Origin: Chloroflexota bacterium
GTDB taxonomy: Bacteria; Chloroflexota; Chloroflexia; Chloroflexales; Roseiflexaceae
NCBI GenBank assembly: GCA_018969485.1
Contig: JAGWYG010000016.1
Coordinates: 1-52,193, forward strand
DNA: 52,193 nt
Reading direction: 5' to 3'
Positions 50,278-52,193 of this stretch are shown one piece after another; position 1 is the stretch's first letter, and every line of letters begins with the position of its first letter. Position numbers and translations under genes: made by a program. Below the pieces are notes generated by a model that was not told the DNA's origin, ran no database searches, and worked only from the letters and a program-made list of their open reading frames with translations.

Positions 50278-52020
50278 TCATGACGGCGGCGCGTGTGCCA
50301 GCAGCCAGCGCCGCAGCACTCCAGGGATCTGGTAGCGCCCCGGCGTGGTGGTGGCGAGCAGCGACCAGTCGCCGGCGATGGACAGCAGCTCGGCGGCCGC
50401 GGCGGCGCCGAGCAGTGCGGCCGCGTCCTCGCGCTGAAACGACGCGCCGAGTGCCGCCAGGCGAACGAATGCACTGCGCTGTGCGTCGTCGAGCACCGCG
50501 AGCGTCGCGGCGAAGATGGCGGTCAGGCTGCGCTGCCGTGGCGGCACATCGATCAGCGTGGTGACGAGCATATCCAGCTCGCCCGCTTCGATCATGGCGC
50601 AGAGTTCATCGCAGAGGTAGAGGCGCAGCAGCGGTGCAACCAGCTCGAGCGCCAGCGGAACGCCATCGAGCGCGACGCATAGCGCCAGGCAGTGCGCGGG
50701 GCTGATGCGCACCGCCGCATCGCGCGCCACGCAGCGGTCGAGCACGGCAGACGCAGCCTCGGGTGCCAGCCCGCCGAGGTTGAGCTGTGCGGCGCCCACG
50801 AGCGCCAGCCGTCGTCGTTGTGTGGTCAGCACGCTCAGCCACGGTGCTGCGCCGCGCACGTCGAGCACAAGCGCCGCGTTCGCCGGGTCGCCATCGAGCC
50901 CATCGAGAATCAGCAAGCCATCGCGCGGCGGGTGCCACGCATCGGCCGGCGTGTCGGCCGCCAGCGCGATGCCGCGCGCGCCGCAGCGCCGCACGATCTG
51001 CTGCCAGAGCCGCTCGGGCTGCGTGATGCCGTGACAGTCGACCAGCACGACGCGTCCATCGAACATCACGTGGAGCTCGGCGTCGAGATCGGCGATCAGG
51101 TGGCTCTTGCCGATGCCGCCCAGCCCGCTGACGCAAATCAGGCACGGGAGCGGCTGGTTGAGCCAGTCGAGCAGCGTGGCGCGCTCGTGCTCGCGGCCGA
51201 GGCCGGCAGGCGATGGCGGTGCCGCGGCCACGCGCGGCGTGAGCGCATGCTGGCGAATCCGCGCACCGAGCTCTGCCAGTTCCGGCGGCAGGCTCGCGCC
51301 AAACTCCTGCAGCAGCATCTGCCGGCACGCCTCGAGTTGTCGCAGCGCGGCGGTGCGCCGCCCGCTGTAGGCCAGTGCGAGCGCCAGTTGGCGATGCGCC
51401 TGCTCGTTCCATGGATCGATCCGCAGCCAGGCGCTGCACCAGTCGATCGCGTCCGCATCGTCGCAGCGACGGATCGCCTGCGCCACACGAATAGCATACA
51501 GCTCGGCAGCCGTCCGCATCAGCCGCGCGCGGCGTTCGACCAGCCAGTCATCGAACCGGTCGCCTGGCACCGGGACGATGCCATCGAGCAACTCGCCGCG
51601 ATACATGCCGAGCGCCAGATCCAGTACGTCCCGGCATTCGCGGCATCCTTCGGCCGAGCGATGGCCGTGCTGCCGCACCCGGGCACGTGCGTCCTCGATG
51701 ATGCGCGCGTCCACCCGGACGAGGGTGGTGTCGAGCTGGACGGTGTGGCGATCGATGCGCAGCGGCGCGCCTGCCTGGCCACCGACGTCGAGCAGGGCCG
51801 CCAGGCGGTAGAGCGTCTGGCGCAGCAGGCGAAGCGCCGCCGTCTCGTCCAGATCGGGCCAGAAGAGCGCGGCCAGCGAACTGCGCAACTGCGCCCGGTC
51901 GGCTTCGAGCGCCAGGTATGTCACCAGTGCCCGCATCCGGCCGCTGCCCAGCTCGGGGAGCGGCGTCAGCCCGATCCGGGCTTCGAAGGCGCCGAGGACG
52001 CGGATGTCGACGAGGCTCAT
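50278..52020 (-). CDS. BTAD/SARP-type regulator with P-loop ATPase domain
   Basis: 580 residues. N-terminal trans_reg_C/SARP-like winged helix (VDIRVLGAFEARIG; RSSLAALFWPDLDETAALRLLRQ), BTAD domain (~95-240: CRDVLDLALGMYRGELLDGI, YAIRVAQAIRR), then an NB-ARC-like NTPase with Walker A GLGGIGKSHLIAD (~285) and LLILDGLDG as Walker B. It lacks the TPR sensor of longer AfsR/MalT-like proteins, ending about 580 residues in PGVLRRWLLAHAPPS. Start at 52020 (GGTGGAG upstream); a longer frame to 52080 is possible. Bases 52081-52193 contain only upstream DNA. Confidence 0.82.
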   Translation of the reverse strand: MSLVDIRVLGAFEARIGLTPLPELGSGRMRALVTYLALEADRAQLRSSLAALFWPDLDETAALRLLRQTLYRLAALLDVGGQAGAPLRIDRHTVQLDTTLVRVDARIIEDARARVRQHGHRSAEGCRECRDVLDLALGMYRGELLDGIVPVPGDRFDDWLVERRARLMRTAAELYAIRVAQAIRRCDDADAIDWCSAWLRIDPWNEQAHRQLALALAYSGRRTAALRQLEACRQMLLQEFGASLPPELAELGARIRQHALTPRVAAAPPSPAGLGREHERATLLDWLNQPLPCLICVSGLGGIGKSHLIADLDAELHVMFDGRVVLVDCHGITQPERLWQQIVRRCGARGIALAADTPADAWHPPRDGLLILDGLDGDPANAALVLDVRGAAPWLSVLTTQRRRLALVGAAQLNLGGLAPEAASAVLDRCVARDAAVRISPAHCLALCVALDGVPLALELVAPLLRLYLCDELCAMIEAGELDMLVTTLIDVPPRQRSLTAIFAATLAVLDDAQRSAFVRLAALGASFQREDAAALLGAAAAAELLSIAGDWSLLATTTPGRYQIPGVLRRWLLAHAPPS

Positions 52021-52193
52021 CAGCTCCACCCGGACGAATCGTTCAAGCGATGCCGTCGCCATGCGACAGACGCACGCCATCGGCTGGCGCTATTGTCGCA
52101 CACCGAGACGATCGCTGTGCGGCGATGTGTCGAGTGGTCCGGCAGCCCGCCGCAGACGGCGGGGCCATGCGCGTCACGGGAGACGGGGGTCTC

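Overview
The window is uniformly GC-rich (low-GC islets aside), with tightly packed operons, frequent ATGA/GTGA stop-start overlaps and strong GGAGG-type ribosome binding sites. The gene content fits a filamentous Chloroflexota of the Chloroflexales type: an rpsF-ssb-rpsR operon, many GT-C/GT39 membrane glycosyltransferases, a complete ole long-chain olefin cluster, and BTAD/AfsR and WYL regulators. That assignment is inferred from gene content; no rRNA or tRNA gene was seen.

Layout. 1-4.5 kb: ribosomal operon, a PPIC-type foldase, a PH/DUF1648 membrane protein and a Fur-family regulator. 4.5-9 kb: a tandem DUF1232-like membrane protein and two tandem GT39-like glycosyltransferases. 9-13.5 kb: an accessory island with a 229-bp direct duplication, a stand-alone FGE-sulfatase-fold protein with an AT-hook tail, and, convergent to it, a CRISPR-type CARF (DxTHG) - HEPN (RNDIQH) - FGE fusion gene broken by one in-frame UAA. 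Its leader is tandemly duplicated. 13.5-24.1 kb: surface-polysaccharide cluster (methyltransferase, three large membrane proteins, flippase, GT4, PLP lyase-like enzyme). 24.1-25.9 kb: membrane-anchored phospholipase-D-like protein and an Ala-rich partner.

26.1-28.7 kb: a second accessory island on the minus strand, a chain of very small genes built from a repeated MTDDQR...KTTKEA cassette, several frameshifted, one fused to a fragment of an acetoacetate-decarboxylase-like gene, next to a decayed TnpB-like transposase gene. Relics of the same cassette lie in the 9.3-9.7 kb duplication. 28.7-37.6 kb: GntR-controlled carbohydrate operon (bicupin, ROK kinase, methyltransferase, ABC binding protein and two permeases without an ATPase, Gfo/Idh/MocA dehydrogenase, SDR epimerase). 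37.6-41.2 kb: sensor kinase, NarL-type regulator and a GNAT-nucleotidyltransferase fusion, all on the minus strand, with a CRISPR-like 28/33-bp repeat block at the promoter.

41.7-47.1 kb: oleB-oleC-(membrane protein)-oleD-oleA, enough for head-to-head condensation of two fatty acyl chains to a long-chain olefin. 47.2-52 kb: a small protein coupled to a WYL regulator, a SIMPL-domain exported protein, a creatininase-family amidohydrolase and a BTAD/P-loop regulator. The most promising item is the CARF-HEPN-FGE gene: it joins a cyclic-oligonucleotide-sensor/RNase architecture to the C-type-lectin-like FGE fold that elsewhere serves as a binding or hypervariable domain.
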